Assembly (NCBI RefSeq): GCF_029873475.1 | Contig: NZ_CP123500.1 | Location: forward strand, 1-64,000 | Reading direction: 5' to 3' | DNA from: Arsenophonus sp. aPb | GTDB taxonomy: Bacteria; Pseudomonadota; Gammaproteobacteria; Enterobacterales; Enterobacteriaceae | Length of the DNA: 64,000 nucleotides | Shown here: piece by piece, positions 40,380 to 50,100 of the stretch | How positions within the stretch are numbered: the stretch's first letter is position 1 | Layout of the letters: each line of letters starts with the position of its first letter | Notes under the pieces: model-generated | What the model was told of the DNA's origin: nothing | Database searches by the model: none | Seen by the model: the letters and a program-made list of their open reading frames with translations, nothing else | Position numbers and translations under genes: made by a program

Positions 40380-41093
40380 ATGAATAAATTAAATAATAAT
40401 TTTAAATTATATGAATTTTTTATTGGTCTTACTGTTACAATAATGATCACCTGCGATACATTGGTATATAAAACATTCGATTTTTATTCTGTAAAAATTA
40501 CTGCAAGTGGTATTATTTTCTCGCTTTGTTATTTATTATCAGCGATTACCACAGAAGTATATGGTTACAAAAAGGCGGTTAGAATTATTTGGATTGTTGT
40601 TGTTTGCCAATCGTTTTTTGTAATATTAGTTAATATATGTTCAGTAATTCAATTTAATAATAACCAAATTGCAGAAACCTATAAATTACTTTTCGGTGAT
40701 TTTTGGCGAGTCATGATTGGAACATGGATTTCTGTTCCTGCCTCATACTTTGTTAACAGTTATATAATTAGCAAATTAAAAATTTATTTTCGCGGCAGAT
40801 TATTTTTAATAAGATATATGATTTCAGCAATGATTGCACAAGCAGTACTTCTGATAACTGCTTATCCGATTAGTTTATCTTCTAAATATTCAATTATTGA
40901 GCTAATAAACATCATTTTGAGCACATGGACTTATAAAGTAATAATGTCCACTATCTTGTTACCTGTAGGCATTTTATTAGCAAAACAAGTCAAAAAAATA
41001 GAAAATATAGATATTTTTGATCACAATATTTCTTACAATCCAATGAAAGTTTTTAGCCGGAAAATGACAAATGAAAATAATACAACTTACTGA
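40380..41093 (+). CDS. Queuosine precursor transporter (YhhQ/VUT family)
   Basis: A 237-residue inner-membrane protein with six or so hydrophobic segments. LSAITTEVYGYKKAVRIIW matches the signature of the VUT family (TEVYG), whose E. coli member YhhQ imports the queuosine precursors preQ0 and preQ1. The N-terminus is inside and there is no signal peptide. The stop lies within the next gene (23-bp overlap), so the two are co-translated. Such a gene on a plasmid is unusual and may help a symbiont scavenge a tRNA-modification precursor. Confidence 0.75.
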   Translation: MNKLNNNFKLYEFFIGLTVTIMITCDTLVYKTFDFYSVKITASGIIFSLCYLLSAITTEVYGYKKAVRIIWIVVVCQSFFVILVNICSVIQFNNNQIAETYKLLFGDFWRVMIGTWISVPASYFVNSYIISKLKIYFRGRLFLIRYMISAMIAQAVLLITAYPISLSSKYSIIELINIILSTWTYKVIMSTILLPVGILLAKQVKKIENIDIFDHNISYNPMKVFSRKMTNENNTTY

Positions 41094-41799
41094 TTTACAT
41101 ATTTTTGCTGATAAAACAAAAAAATTACTAAATATTGTAACTTATCATTCTGCTGAAAAAATTATTAATCATATTCATACCTATGAAAAAGACTATGATG
41201 CAATTATTGTCACAGGGGATATTTCTCAAGATGAAACAATAGCATCATATGAATTAGCGATAAAACTATTAAAGAAATTAAATAAACCTATTCACTATCT
41301 GCAAGGAAATCACGATAAAAAGGAAAATTTGGACTTAGTATTTAGCGAACAAAAACCAATAGAAGAATTATATTCATCTCATTGGAGCTTTATTTCTGTC
41401 GATACGGTTGATTATGGTAAAGATAGTGGATTCATATCCAATGATGAACTTAATAAACTAAAAAATAAAATCAGTATAAATGAAAAAAATAACATTGCAT
41501 TAATTATGCATCATCATTGTTTAAAACTGGGTACACCGCTTATTGATGACTGTATGCTGTTAAATAGCAATAAATTGCTAGAAATTATCGATAAGGAGAA
41601 AAAAATAAAACTGATAATTTGTGGTCATGCACATAATGATTATAAATTAATCCATAAAAATTTCATACTCGAAGTTGCACCAGCAGTCTGCTTTCAATGG
41701 AAAAAGGGCACTAAAACACCTATTACTGAAAATTATTGTGGCTACAAAAAATACACTTTTTTAGAAAATCAGTATTTATCAGAAACAGTGTTAATTTAA
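41071..41799 (+). CDS. Calcineurin-like phosphoesterase, CpdA-like 3',5'-cyclic nucleotide phosphodiesterase
   Basis: A 242-residue class III metallophosphoesterase. All five metal blocks are visible: QLTDLHIFAD, IVTGDISQD, LQGNHD, IMHHHC and CGHAHND. Length and motif wording are those of CpdA, the bacterial cAMP phosphodiesterase. It overlaps the transporter gene by 23 bp. Whether it acts on cAMP is inferred from similarity. It is notable beside a plasmid-borne cyclase effector gene. The frame is intact and converges end to end with the next minus-strand gene. Confidence 0.78.
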   Translation: MKIIQLTDLHIFADKTKKLLNIVTYHSAEKIINHIHTYEKDYDAIIVTGDISQDETIASYELAIKLLKKLNKPIHYLQGNHDKKENLDLVFSEQKPIEELYSSHWSFISVDTVDYGKDSGFISNDELNKLKNKISINEKNNIALIMHHHCLKLGTPLIDDCMLLNSNKLLEIIDKEKKIKLIICGHAHNDYKLIHKNFILEVAPAVCFQWKKGTKTPITENYCGYKKYTFLENQYLSETVLI

Positions 41800-42317
41800 T
41801 TTTTTAAATTAATAACATTATTTTTATTTTCCTCTCTGTTTCTGGTCTTTAAAAGATTAATTTCAGAATATAGTTTTTTTGAAAGATTCCTACCATTATT
41901 AAGACCCGTATTATAGGCTATTAAAACAGCATCTTTAATATCTAGATCAAAAAAATTATCAATATTCTTGATAATGTAATCTCCTGAATAAGTAAATTTG
42001 TTATATTTATTTTTTATTTCATATTCATTTCTTCCTTTTTCAGAATAAATAGATAATTTTTTATTTTCAATCTTTAATTTACTATTCTCTTTTTCTATTA
42101 AAAGTAAGTTTTTGGGATGTATTAATGTTAAAAAGCACTCATTATTTACAATATCATTATAAGTTAATTCAAATAATTCATGGCTACCATATAAGTTAAA
42201 TATATACACACAGTCATTATCTACACTCTTCTTATCAATTAAGATTAATTGATAACGAGGATTATAAGATTTTTTCAAAAAAGCAATAATCCTTTTAAAT
42301 AACCTATCCTTATCCAT
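41796..42317 (-). CDS. Hypothetical protein, 173 residues
   Basis: No recognisable domain. Lysine- and asparagine-rich and soluble, with an N-terminal helix (DKDRLFKRIIAFLKKSYNPR) and a probable alpha/beta core. It starts two bases after the stop of the S24-like repressor gene, so both are probably one transcript. The 3' end overlaps the convergent phosphodiesterase gene by four bases. It may be an accessory factor of the repressor, but there is no direct evidence. Confidence 0.5.
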   Translation of the reverse strand: MDKDRLFKRIIAFLKKSYNPRYQLILIDKKSVDNDCVYIFNLYGSHELFELTYNDIVNNECFLTLIHPKNLLLIEKENSKLKIENKKLSIYSEKGRNEYEIKNKYNKFTYSGDYIIKNIDNFFDLDIKDAVLIAYNTGLNNGRNLSKKLYSEINLLKTRNREENKNNVINLKN

Positions 42318-42319
42318 AA

Positions 42320-42958
42320 CTAAAAGCTTCTAATTTTTTTGATGACCACACCCAATAATTCATAGTTTTCATAAACAGACGGCGTTGATTCTAACGTAAC
42401 TGGAGAGAAAGCTAGATACTGTTCTTCAATATAAATTTTTCGAAAAAAGGGACTATGGTTATTAATTTTAACAAGAACAATATCACCATCCTTAAACTTT
42501 TCATCCTTTGAAATTATACATACTGTTCCAGATGGAATATGTGGATACAAAGTATCATTATCAATTTTAATGGCAAAAAGTGATGAATGAATAGGGCTAT
42601 CCACTTCCGCAATAAAAGTTTCTGCAAACAAACCATTTTCTATGAACTCATCAACATCAGATAATTTAATCAAAGGCATGGGTGCAACAGATACTCTGGC
42701 TAATGCACCTTTTTCTCTTTTTTCTGTCATCTCGCCAACAGTAACATTAAAGACTTTAGCTAAAAGTTCTAATGTCGTGAGGGTTGGATTTCCTACCCCT
42801 CGTTTCAAAGAATTGATAGTAGCAGTACCCAACCCTGTTAACTGACTTAGTTCATGGGTATCAATTTTTCGCTCATTCATGAGCCTCGTTATGTTATCAG
42901 CGACTATTTGAATAATTAAACTATTATTTTCTGACATTTTAATGTTCGAATTAGACAT
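42320..42958 (-). CDS. XRE helix-turn-helix regulator with S24/LexA-like C-terminal domain
   Basis: A 212-residue phage-type repressor. The N-terminal HTH is LMNERKIDTHELSQLTGLGTATINSLKRG. The C-terminal beta-rich domain has the S24 layout (PHIPSGTVCII, KFKDGDIVLVKINNHSPFFR), but the catalytic GDSMxP motif is replaced by NDTLYP. So the serine nucleophile is a Thr at best, and no Ala-Gly cleavage site stands out. It is therefore probably a non-cleavable regulator. It is divergent from the transfer gene traA, which it may control. A start at the second Met (residue 8) is also possible. Confidence 0.75.
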   Translation of the reverse strand: MSNSNIKMSENNSLIIQIVADNITRLMNERKIDTHELSQLTGLGTATINSLKRGVGNPTLTTLELLAKVFNVTVGEMTEKREKGALARVSVAPMPLIKLSDVDEFIENGLFAETFIAEVDSPIHSSLFAIKIDNDTLYPHIPSGTVCIISKDEKFKDGDIVLVKINNHSPFFRKIYIEEQYLAFSPVTLESTPSVYENYELLGVVIKKIRSF

Positions 42959-43169
42959 ATTTTACAATCTCTGATAATATATTGTCTGACTTTGATTTTT
43001 TATAATCTTTGTTTGCGATTTTCATACAATTTTACCTTAAATGGATGCTGAACACATCAGGGAAACCTACAACACCTTATAAAATAAGGAGGTCAGCAAC
43101 ACTTTAATAAATAAAATATCAATTATTACCTAATTAATACCTAATCAGAAAATATAAGAGGAATTCTGC

Positions 43170-43508
43170 ATGAAGTCCAAGTTTCTTTCGTCCCTAAAAA
43201 CCCCGTTCAATATGGGTGCGGTAGCTGTGGTGAAAGCCTTTAAAAAACATAATCCTTTATTTTCACTGCCTTTTTTATGTAGCTTAATACTGTTGCCCGC
43301 AAGCTATGTTTTTGCTGAAGACTTATTTAAAACGGGTCAGGAAACCGTTAAAGACACTTTTGGTAAAGGCTCCACCGTTGTCTGGATTTTATACGTATTA
43401 GAAATTCTGGCAGCAGTATTCGCTTATATCAAAACTAAAAATCTGGCCGTCTTTGGCGGTATTGCAGCGGTTTCGGTTTTTGTTAACGTCGTTTTCGGAC
43501 TTATTTAA
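43170..43508 (+). CDS. traA: F-type conjugative pilin TraA
   Basis: A 112-residue prepilin from the ATG at 43170 (AAGAGG upstream). It has the long leader peptide typical of F-like pilins, cut after YVFA, then a mature part (EDLFKTGQETVKDTFGKGST, a hydrophobic helix, the basic loop IKTKN, and a second helix ending FGLI). F pilin has the same VK-x-TFGK and TKN motifs. It would be assembled into the conjugative pilus. traL follows immediately. Confidence 0.9.
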   Translation: MKSKFLSSLKTPFNMGAVAVVKAFKKHNPLFSLPFLCSLILLPASYVFAEDLFKTGQETVKDTFGKGSTVVWILYVLEILAAVFAYIKTKNLAVFGGIAAVSVFVNVVFGLI

Positions 43509-43778
43509 ATGAACCACCCTGAACGTTATCAGTTTCCGCTCACACTCTCCAATCAACGGCGTGTCTGTGGTCTTCCGCTAGATGAACTGGTCCTATATGT
43601 CCCATTGGCTATCTGCGCCATTTTCATCAACAGCTGGATATTCGCGCCCGCCTTAGCGGGTGCCATCATTGGTGTACGCCGGCTGAAAAGGGGAAAGGGC
43701 TCTCGTTATCTGTTATCTCTCTCTTACTGGTTACTACCAACGCCTGTGATGCGCTTTTTTATCAGCGGGATTAATTGA
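43509..43778 (+). CDS. traL: Pilus assembly protein TraL
   Basis: An 89-residue protein with the TraL pattern: ERYQFPLTLSNQRRVCGLPL, then two hydrophobic segments and GVRRLKRGKGSRYLLSLSYW, LLPTP. TraL is an inner-membrane pilus assembly factor (VirB3-like). The ATG follows the traA stop directly. F-like operons continue with traE, but here the next gene is different. Confidence 0.88.
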   Translation: MNHPERYQFPLTLSNQRRVCGLPLDELVLYVPLAICAIFINSWIFAPALAGAIIGVRRLKRGKGSRYLLSLSYWLLPTPVMRFFISGIN

Positions 43779-44326
43779 TGAAATTTTTAACCTTTACCAT
43801 CATGATTGTGACACTGGACTCATTATGTTTATTTGTTTTTAAACAGACCATCTCCATGCTCTTCATGTCAATAATGACTATCTGTGCTTTTCTCTGTTTT
43901 ACCGCTAATAACTGGAAAATCTGTCATAAAACTATCAAAAGAACTGTAATTGGAATTTTTTGTACAGGTAGTGGATTAATACTATTACAAGACTATTTCC
44001 ATATAACACCAGTAAATAATGAATTAACCATAGATAAGTTTTTTATTACTCTGATTACCCTTTGTTTTATCTTATTAATAATGGCTGTTTTCTATATCAA
44101 AAAATTACCCCTAATCAAAAACATTAAATTCAAACCCTCTATAGCTAATATCACAAAATTTTATAGCAAAATTTCACATTTAATTAAAAATACTCAATAC
44201 AAAATCAACAATGAAAAATTCTATAAAACATCAGACAGAAAATATAACCCAGCAACAGGTTTTCCTATGAAAGGCGGTGTTGATATAGCTGGAAATCCCT
44301 ATGGAACTAGGTTACATGATGATTAA
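43778..44326 (+). CDS. Hypothetical membrane protein in the traE position
   Basis: A 182-residue protein; the ATG at 43778 overlaps the traL stop by one base. The N-terminal about 110 residues form four hydrophobic segments. The C-terminal tail is soluble and ends YNPATGFPMKGGVDIAGNPY and a few more residues. I recall the TG-(F/L)-PM-x-GG-x-D-x-x-GN-x-(Y/F)G motif from short enterobacterial proteins of unknown function. It bears no resemblance to TraE. It lies in the operon but may not be a transfer gene. Confidence 0.6.
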   Translation: MKFLTFTIMIVTLDSLCLFVFKQTISMLFMSIMTICAFLCFTANNWKICHKTIKRTVIGIFCTGSGLILLQDYFHITPVNNELTIDKFFITLITLCFILLIMAVFYIKKLPLIKNIKFKPSIANITKFYSKISHLIKNTQYKINNEKFYKTSDRKYNPATGFPMKGGVDIAGNPYGTRLHDD

Positions 44327-44473
44327 TCACTAATAGAAATAATATGGCATAATGAACCATCTAAAACAATATAGATCATTCAAAGGTAAATTTATTTTAT
44401 TAAGAGTATATTAATAACGATATAAAATTATTTTTCAATCATTATCAATAATTGAAAAACTAAAAAGAATAAA

Positions 44474-44767
44474 TTAATTAAAAATATTTCTATCCTTTGC
44501 CAAAATATAAACTTCTGAACGCTCTCTTTTACCAACGGCAATAACATAAACAGTTATCTTTTCATCATCAACTTCATATACAAGCCGATAACCAGAAGAT
44601 CTCAATTTAATTTTATAACGGTTAATACTTCCACTTAATTTCGCAGAAATAATATGTGGATTTTGTAATCGCTCATTTAGTTTTTTCTTGAATTGCTCTT
44701 TGATCGGTTGTGGTAATTTTTTCCACTCTTTTAAGGCCCGTTTTTCAAATTGCAACTCATAATTCAT
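44474..44767 (-). CDS. relE: RelE-family mRNA interferase toxin
   Basis: A 97-residue basic protein with the RelE pattern: YELQFEKRALKEWKKLPQPI, KLSGSINRYKIKLRSSGYRL and VYEVDDEKITVYVIAVGKRE. RelE toxins cleave mRNA in the ribosomal A site. The start overlaps the antitoxin gene by 11 bp, the usual coupling. A plasmid maintenance module inserted in the transfer region. Confidence 0.92.
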   Translation of the reverse strand: MNYELQFEKRALKEWKKLPQPIKEQFKKKLNERLQNPHIISAKLSGSINRYKIKLRSSGYRLVYEVDDEKITVYVIAVGKRERSEVYILAKDRNIFN

Positions 44768-45008
44768 TGATATCTACCTTAACAAACTTTGCATTATGTT
44801 TTCGTTTATCAACAATATCATTCAACTCAGCGTCTTCTAAAAGTTCTTGAAAATAAGCAAATAATTCAGGAGGAACACAATAAAATGCAGGTTCATTGTG
44901 ATTCAAAATTGCGACAGCTTCACCTTCAGCATTTGCCATCGTACCCATCGGATTTTTTTTAAGTTCAGTAATACTAGCCACAGTATTAGTCAATATTCGA
45001 TAAACCAT
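44757..45008 (-). CDS. relB: RelB/StbD (Phd/YefM-like) antitoxin
   Basis: 83 residues from the ATG at 45008 (GAGGTAGG upstream); the GTG at 45035 would add nine. The sequence MVYRILTNTVASITELKKNP, GEAVAILNHNEPAFYCVPPE resembles StbD-type antitoxins. The N-terminus dimerises and binds DNA, and the C-terminal helices neutralise the toxin. It lies first in the operon and should autorepress it. Confidence 0.9.
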   Translation of the reverse strand: MVYRILTNTVASITELKKNPMGTMANAEGEAVAILNHNEPAFYCVPPELFAYFQELLEDAELNDIVDKRKHNAKFVKVDINEL

Positions 45009-45089
45009 TTCACCTACCTCAATATTTTTTAACACACCAATTATAGCACCATTAATAACACTATAAAAAGTTTTTTAATAGGATAATTT

Positions 45090-47132
45090 ATGAGATTAAA
45101 CACACGAAATGTCACTCAAGGTGGTCAGGTTTTTAAATACATGGTCGGTATGTTTTTACAAATCAACAACCTCATTGTTTATTGGATCCTGCTGCTATCT
45201 GTCCTCATTTTCATTACTTGGTTATGTATTCAAATGTCATTTGAACACCTTATCCATGGCAGCGCATATTGGTTAATCAAACATTTCATCACCCCTTTTA
45301 AATTTCTACCGCAGAATAATCCCTATACCTTTCATTGGACCCATCCCAGAACCGGGGAAATCATCGAATTAAAAAGAACTGCCAGCGAAGTCATGCAAGA
45401 TAAATATTTCATTGCAACCGGACAACTACTTAAAGAAACCGCATTTTGGGGCTGGGGAATTGCCACCATCACCTTTGTGGTCGGCATTATTACCGTCTAT
45501 TGGTTTTTAGGTAATAAAGGCGCCAAACAACGAAAAAATGACATTATTGGCGGACGATACCTTGCCAGTTCAGTCAACAAAGTTAACCAGCTATTAAAAG
45601 CAAACAATAAACTCTCACCACTTAAAATTGGTGATCTGCATCTGGTAAAAGACAGCGAACAACAAAATTTTGGCTTACATGGCACTGTCGGCACAGGCAA
45701 AAGCACCGTTATTAATGACCTGTTAACCCAGGTTAGAAGTCAGGCCAGAAAAGCGATTATCTTTGATAAAGGCAACAACTTTATTCCGCTTTTCTATCGA
45801 GAAGGTAAAGATATTATCTTAAACCCAATGGATGCCCGTTGTCCAAATTGGGATCTGTGGTTGGAATGTCAAGGCCGCGCTGATTTTGAAACCTTTGCCC
45901 TGCCGTTATTACCGGATGCAAAAAGTGGTGACCCTTTCTGGGTCATGTCTGCCCGCAGTCTATTTGTCGCCACCGCTGAACAATTACGCTCAGATCCCAA
46001 TCGCTCAATCAAAAAATTACTACAAAATTTATTATCTATTTCCCTCGCTGATCTGCATGAGTTTCTACAGGATACCGATGCTGCCAACCTGGTTGATGGC
46101 AGTATTGAAAAAACCGCCATGACGATCCGCACCGTGTTAAGTGCTTATGTAAAAGCCTTGCGATACTGCCAAGGATTAGAAAAGGAGAATAACCCGCCAT
46201 TTTCGATTCGCCAGTGGGTGCAAAATATTGATGCCGATGGCTGGATTTTTATCTCCAGCGACGGCCGCTTGCACGCAGCATTAAGGCCGTTAATCAGTAC
46301 CTGGCTCAATATCACCATGCAATCGGTGTTGGCATTAACCCCCTGTCGGCAAAGACTCATCTGGACAGTATTGGATGAACTCCCCAGTCTGCACAAATTA
46401 CCTGTCATTCTCGATTATCTCTCTGAAGCCCGCAAATTTGGCGGTGTTACCTTAATTGGTATTCAAAACTTCTCCCAACTGGAGGCTAATTATGGCCTAC
46501 AGGAAGCACGCGCTATTTGGGATTTGGTAAATACCACGCTTTACTTTCGTGCCCCCAGTGGCAGTGTCGCTGAATGGGTACAAAAAGAGCTGGGTGAAAC
46601 CCGGTTGCTCAAATTCCGTGACCAGTATAGCTATGGCGTTGATACCATCCGTGATGGCGTCAACTTCTCTAAAGAAGAGACCCGCGAAAAAATTGTCAGC
46701 TTCTCCGATATTCAAAACCTGGATGACTTACAGTGTTTTGTTTCGCTGTTGGGCAATGTGCCGATTGTTAAACTCACCTTAAAACACCAACAGTATAAAA
46801 CCATCGCGGCTGGGAAAATAGAACGAGATATCACGGCCATTTTCGCTGATCGGGATGAACAGAAAATTAGCCAGCAACTGCAACAAAACAAAGCTGATGC
46901 CATCGCCAATAAGATCCTTCATCGGCCACAAAACAGAAACACCACCACAACCAATAACGACAGCTTACCTTCAGCAACCGCGATCACATTGCCATGGGAA
47001 ATCCCACTAGAGGATGAAACGCAAAACAGGCAAATAAACGCAAACCAGAAAAATAAGTTAACCCACACCAATGACTATCAAGACCTGACCAACAATCTGG
47101 CTAAAAAAACCGAACCTGAAAGAGAAATGTGA
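45090..47132 (+). CDS. traD: Type IV coupling protein TraD
   Basis: A 680-residue F-type coupling ATPase from the ATG at 45090 (AGGA upstream). Two N-terminal membrane helices (IVYWILLLSVLIFITWLCI and FWGWGIATITFVVGIITVYW) are followed by Walker A (HGTVGTGKST), Walker B (LIWTVLDELPSL) and the all-alpha domain. The C-terminus is hydrophilic and shorter than in F (717 residues). TraD links the relaxosome to the secretion channel. It overlaps traI. The frame is intact. Confidence 0.93.
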   Translation: MRLNTRNVTQGGQVFKYMVGMFLQINNLIVYWILLLSVLIFITWLCIQMSFEHLIHGSAYWLIKHFITPFKFLPQNNPYTFHWTHPRTGEIIELKRTASEVMQDKYFIATGQLLKETAFWGWGIATITFVVGIITVYWFLGNKGAKQRKNDIIGGRYLASSVNKVNQLLKANNKLSPLKIGDLHLVKDSEQQNFGLHGTVGTGKSTVINDLLTQVRSQARKAIIFDKGNNFIPLFYREGKDIILNPMDARCPNWDLWLECQGRADFETFALPLLPDAKSGDPFWVMSARSLFVATAEQLRSDPNRSIKKLLQNLLSISLADLHEFLQDTDAANLVDGSIEKTAMTIRTVLSAYVKALRYCQGLEKENNPPFSIRQWVQNIDADGWIFISSDGRLHAALRPLISTWLNITMQSVLALTPCRQRLIWTVLDELPSLHKLPVILDYLSEARKFGGVTLIGIQNFSQLEANYGLQEARAIWDLVNTTLYFRAPSGSVAEWVQKELGETRLLKFRDQYSYGVDTIRDGVNFSKEETREKIVSFSDIQNLDDLQCFVSLLGNVPIVKLTLKHQQYKTIAAGKIERDITAIFADRDEQKISQQLQQNKADAIANKILHRPQNRNTTTTNNDSLPSATAITLPWEIPLEDETQNRQINANQKNKLTHTNDYQDLTNNLAKKTEPEREM

Positions 47133-47143
47133 GGCGCAATAAT

Positions 47144-50100
47144 ATGCTAACCGTATCGAAAATTACTCATTCTGCTGGCGCTGCTAACTATTATGAGGAG
47201 AAAGACAACTACTATTTTAACGGCACCGATAACACGCAATGGTTCGGCTCTGGCGCCACAACGTTAGGCTTACAGGGAAATGTGAGTAAGACAGATTTTA
47301 TAGCGTTACTTGATGGCAAATTACCTAACGGCAGCTCACTAACGCACCTATCAAAAGGCAAAAACAACCACCGAGCCGGTTATGACTTTACTTTTTCCGC
47401 CCCTAAAAGCGTTTCCGTGTTGGCATTAGTGGCAGAAGATAAAAAGGTGCTGGAAGCACATAAAAATGCCGTCACAAAAGCGTTAACTGAGATAGAGTTA
47501 ATGACTTCAACTCGTACCATGCATCAAGGGATAAGCCGTTTTGAACATACCGGCAACCTAATCGCGGCGCTTTTTCTGCATGACACCAGCCGCAACCTTG
47601 ATCCCCAGCTCCATACCCATGCCGTAATTGCCAATGCCACACAAAATCACCAAGGAGAATGGAAAACCCTATCATCAGATCGGCAAATGGGACAGGGATT
47701 TGTTGAAGTCACCTGGAATAATCAGGTGGCATTAGGTGCCTTATATCGTCAGTTCTTAAAAGAAGATTTACAACAACAAGGTTATCAATTTATTACTGTC
47801 GGCAAAAATGGCCAATGGGAAATCAAAGGCGTCCCAACGGAACCTTTTTCCAGCCGCCGCAAAGAAATCATTGATGCTGTCGGCGAAATGGCTTCAGCCA
47901 AGCAAAAAACCGTCGCCACCTTAGACACCCGACAGAAAAAAGATTTCGCTAATATTGAAGCTGTGCGGCAAGAATGGAAACACAAATTGCATCAAAGTGG
48001 TTTTGATAAAAACACGCTCATTCAATCACTAACAGCAGAAAAACCCGACCCACAACAAAAAATTACGCTCCAACAAGCCATTCAGGCAGCCATCACTCAG
48101 CTAGAAATCCACCATAGTAAATTCACATACGATAAGCTGCTGACTCAGATCATCAATCAAATACCTTTCCAACCGGGCATGATCAATAAATTAAGAACCG
48201 AAATTAGCCAGTTTATTAAACAAGGCATCTTGATCCCGGTAAACAAAAACAGCACCGTTTTAACCAGCGCCAATCAGTTAAAACAAGAAAACACGGTGGC
48301 TCAATTAATCAGTAGCTTAAAAGAGAAACCAAATGGATTAACATCAGCTCAAAATAGCCCATTGATAACCAATATAGTGAAAAATGGCGTGGATATTAAT
48401 CTGGTAAATTTAAAAGGTGATACCACTCATCACCTCAATGCGTTAATGGCTATTGATAGCCTAGCGAAGGAAAATGGACGCCAACATATCATCATCGTGC
48501 CCAACATCACGTGCAAAAAACATTTAGCCGATGAAATAACAAGCAACATTCCCATTATGACTTTAAAGGACATAGCACAATCGCCACCAAAGGTTGAAAA
48601 AACACTATTTAGCCTTTATCAGTCAGAAAAAATTAGGCTGGCTAATATACAGCCACTACTTGAAAGGGTTAACCAACAAAATGCCACTGCGATTATTTTT
48701 GATAGTGGAATCGGAGCACAGATAGGTCTCACGAAAGCGATTGCCAAGAATTTAGATATAGCAGAAATCCCTTGTCAGCAGGCGAATAACCACAAACAAC
48801 TCTATTTTATTGAGCAAGTTGACAAACGCTACCGCCCACAGCTGGCGGCAAATTATTATTGTCGGTTATATGCCAGTAACAAACAGGCCATCATTCAGAC
48901 GGGTAGCCAAAAACTTAATAATGAAATCACCAACAAAACCCGCCAAACCTTAATCGATAGAGGGCTGTTATCACAACAATCCCTGACCGTATTAAATAAA
49001 AAATCCATTTTTCTTGATGCCGCTAACCGACATAGCCGTAACAGCTATCGGGTAGGTAACCTGTTGGAAAAAACCACTGGTGAAAAAAAAGAAAGTTTTA
49101 TTATTAAAGAGGTTGATAAAGAAACGAATACCTTATTACTACTCAATTCTGATCAACGCTATAGCCGACTTGCCATTAACAAAATCTCGCCAGACTACCA
49201 GCTCTATCGCACAGAAGCGCTGGAGCTGCGCATTGGCGATAAAGTGAAATCATTAACCAACTTCGGTAAAAATATTCAAGGAGGTAAAACCTTTACCATC
49301 ACCAAACTAAAGCCTGGCAATTTTCTGTTTCGTGATAGCATCACTATGGAAGATAGCAACGGCAACCGAGTCTCCTTTACCAACAAAACAGAAACTAAAC
49401 TGGATTACCACTATTGTGAATCGTTAGGCAACAGCTTTTCACGCACCAAAACTGTCATTGCCATCACTAATGATCGGGAGCTAAATAATACCACCATTAA
49501 TCAAATCAAACGCAGTGGCAAAACCGTACTTGCCATTACCGGACACGATAAAGCCAGTATCGACAAAAAAATTGCCTTAAACGATGTAAAAATGCAGGCT
49601 ATCAGTAAAGACAATATAGATTTAGCCAACCCGAGCAATTCAGCCCAATTTACCCTCGATACTGACCTGAAAAAAGCCATCGATACCGCGATTGATAAGG
49701 TAACGGGCTCACAAGTCTTTTTTAATGGTGCTGCCGCCATCACAAAAACCTACCAACTCTTACCCAATAGTTCATTTGAACAAATCGTCACTGAATTTGA
49801 AAAGCGCGTCACTCAGGGTGAGTTTATTGCCGTTGATGGCAGTCTTAATACCCTGATGGGCAATTTTCTGGCAAAAACCAGCTTTGACCGAGAAGTGATG
49901 ATCTTAAAACATATCTTAACAGGCAAAAATAACCAACTGTCGCTGATTAAGCCAAATCAGCCCATTGCAACAGCAGGATTAACACCAGGACAACAAAAAG
50001 CGGCGGAAAAAATTTTACGCTCCTCGGATCAAATTATCGCTATTCAGGGATATGCCGGCGTGGGAAAAACAACCCAATTTAAAACCGTCGCTCATGCACT

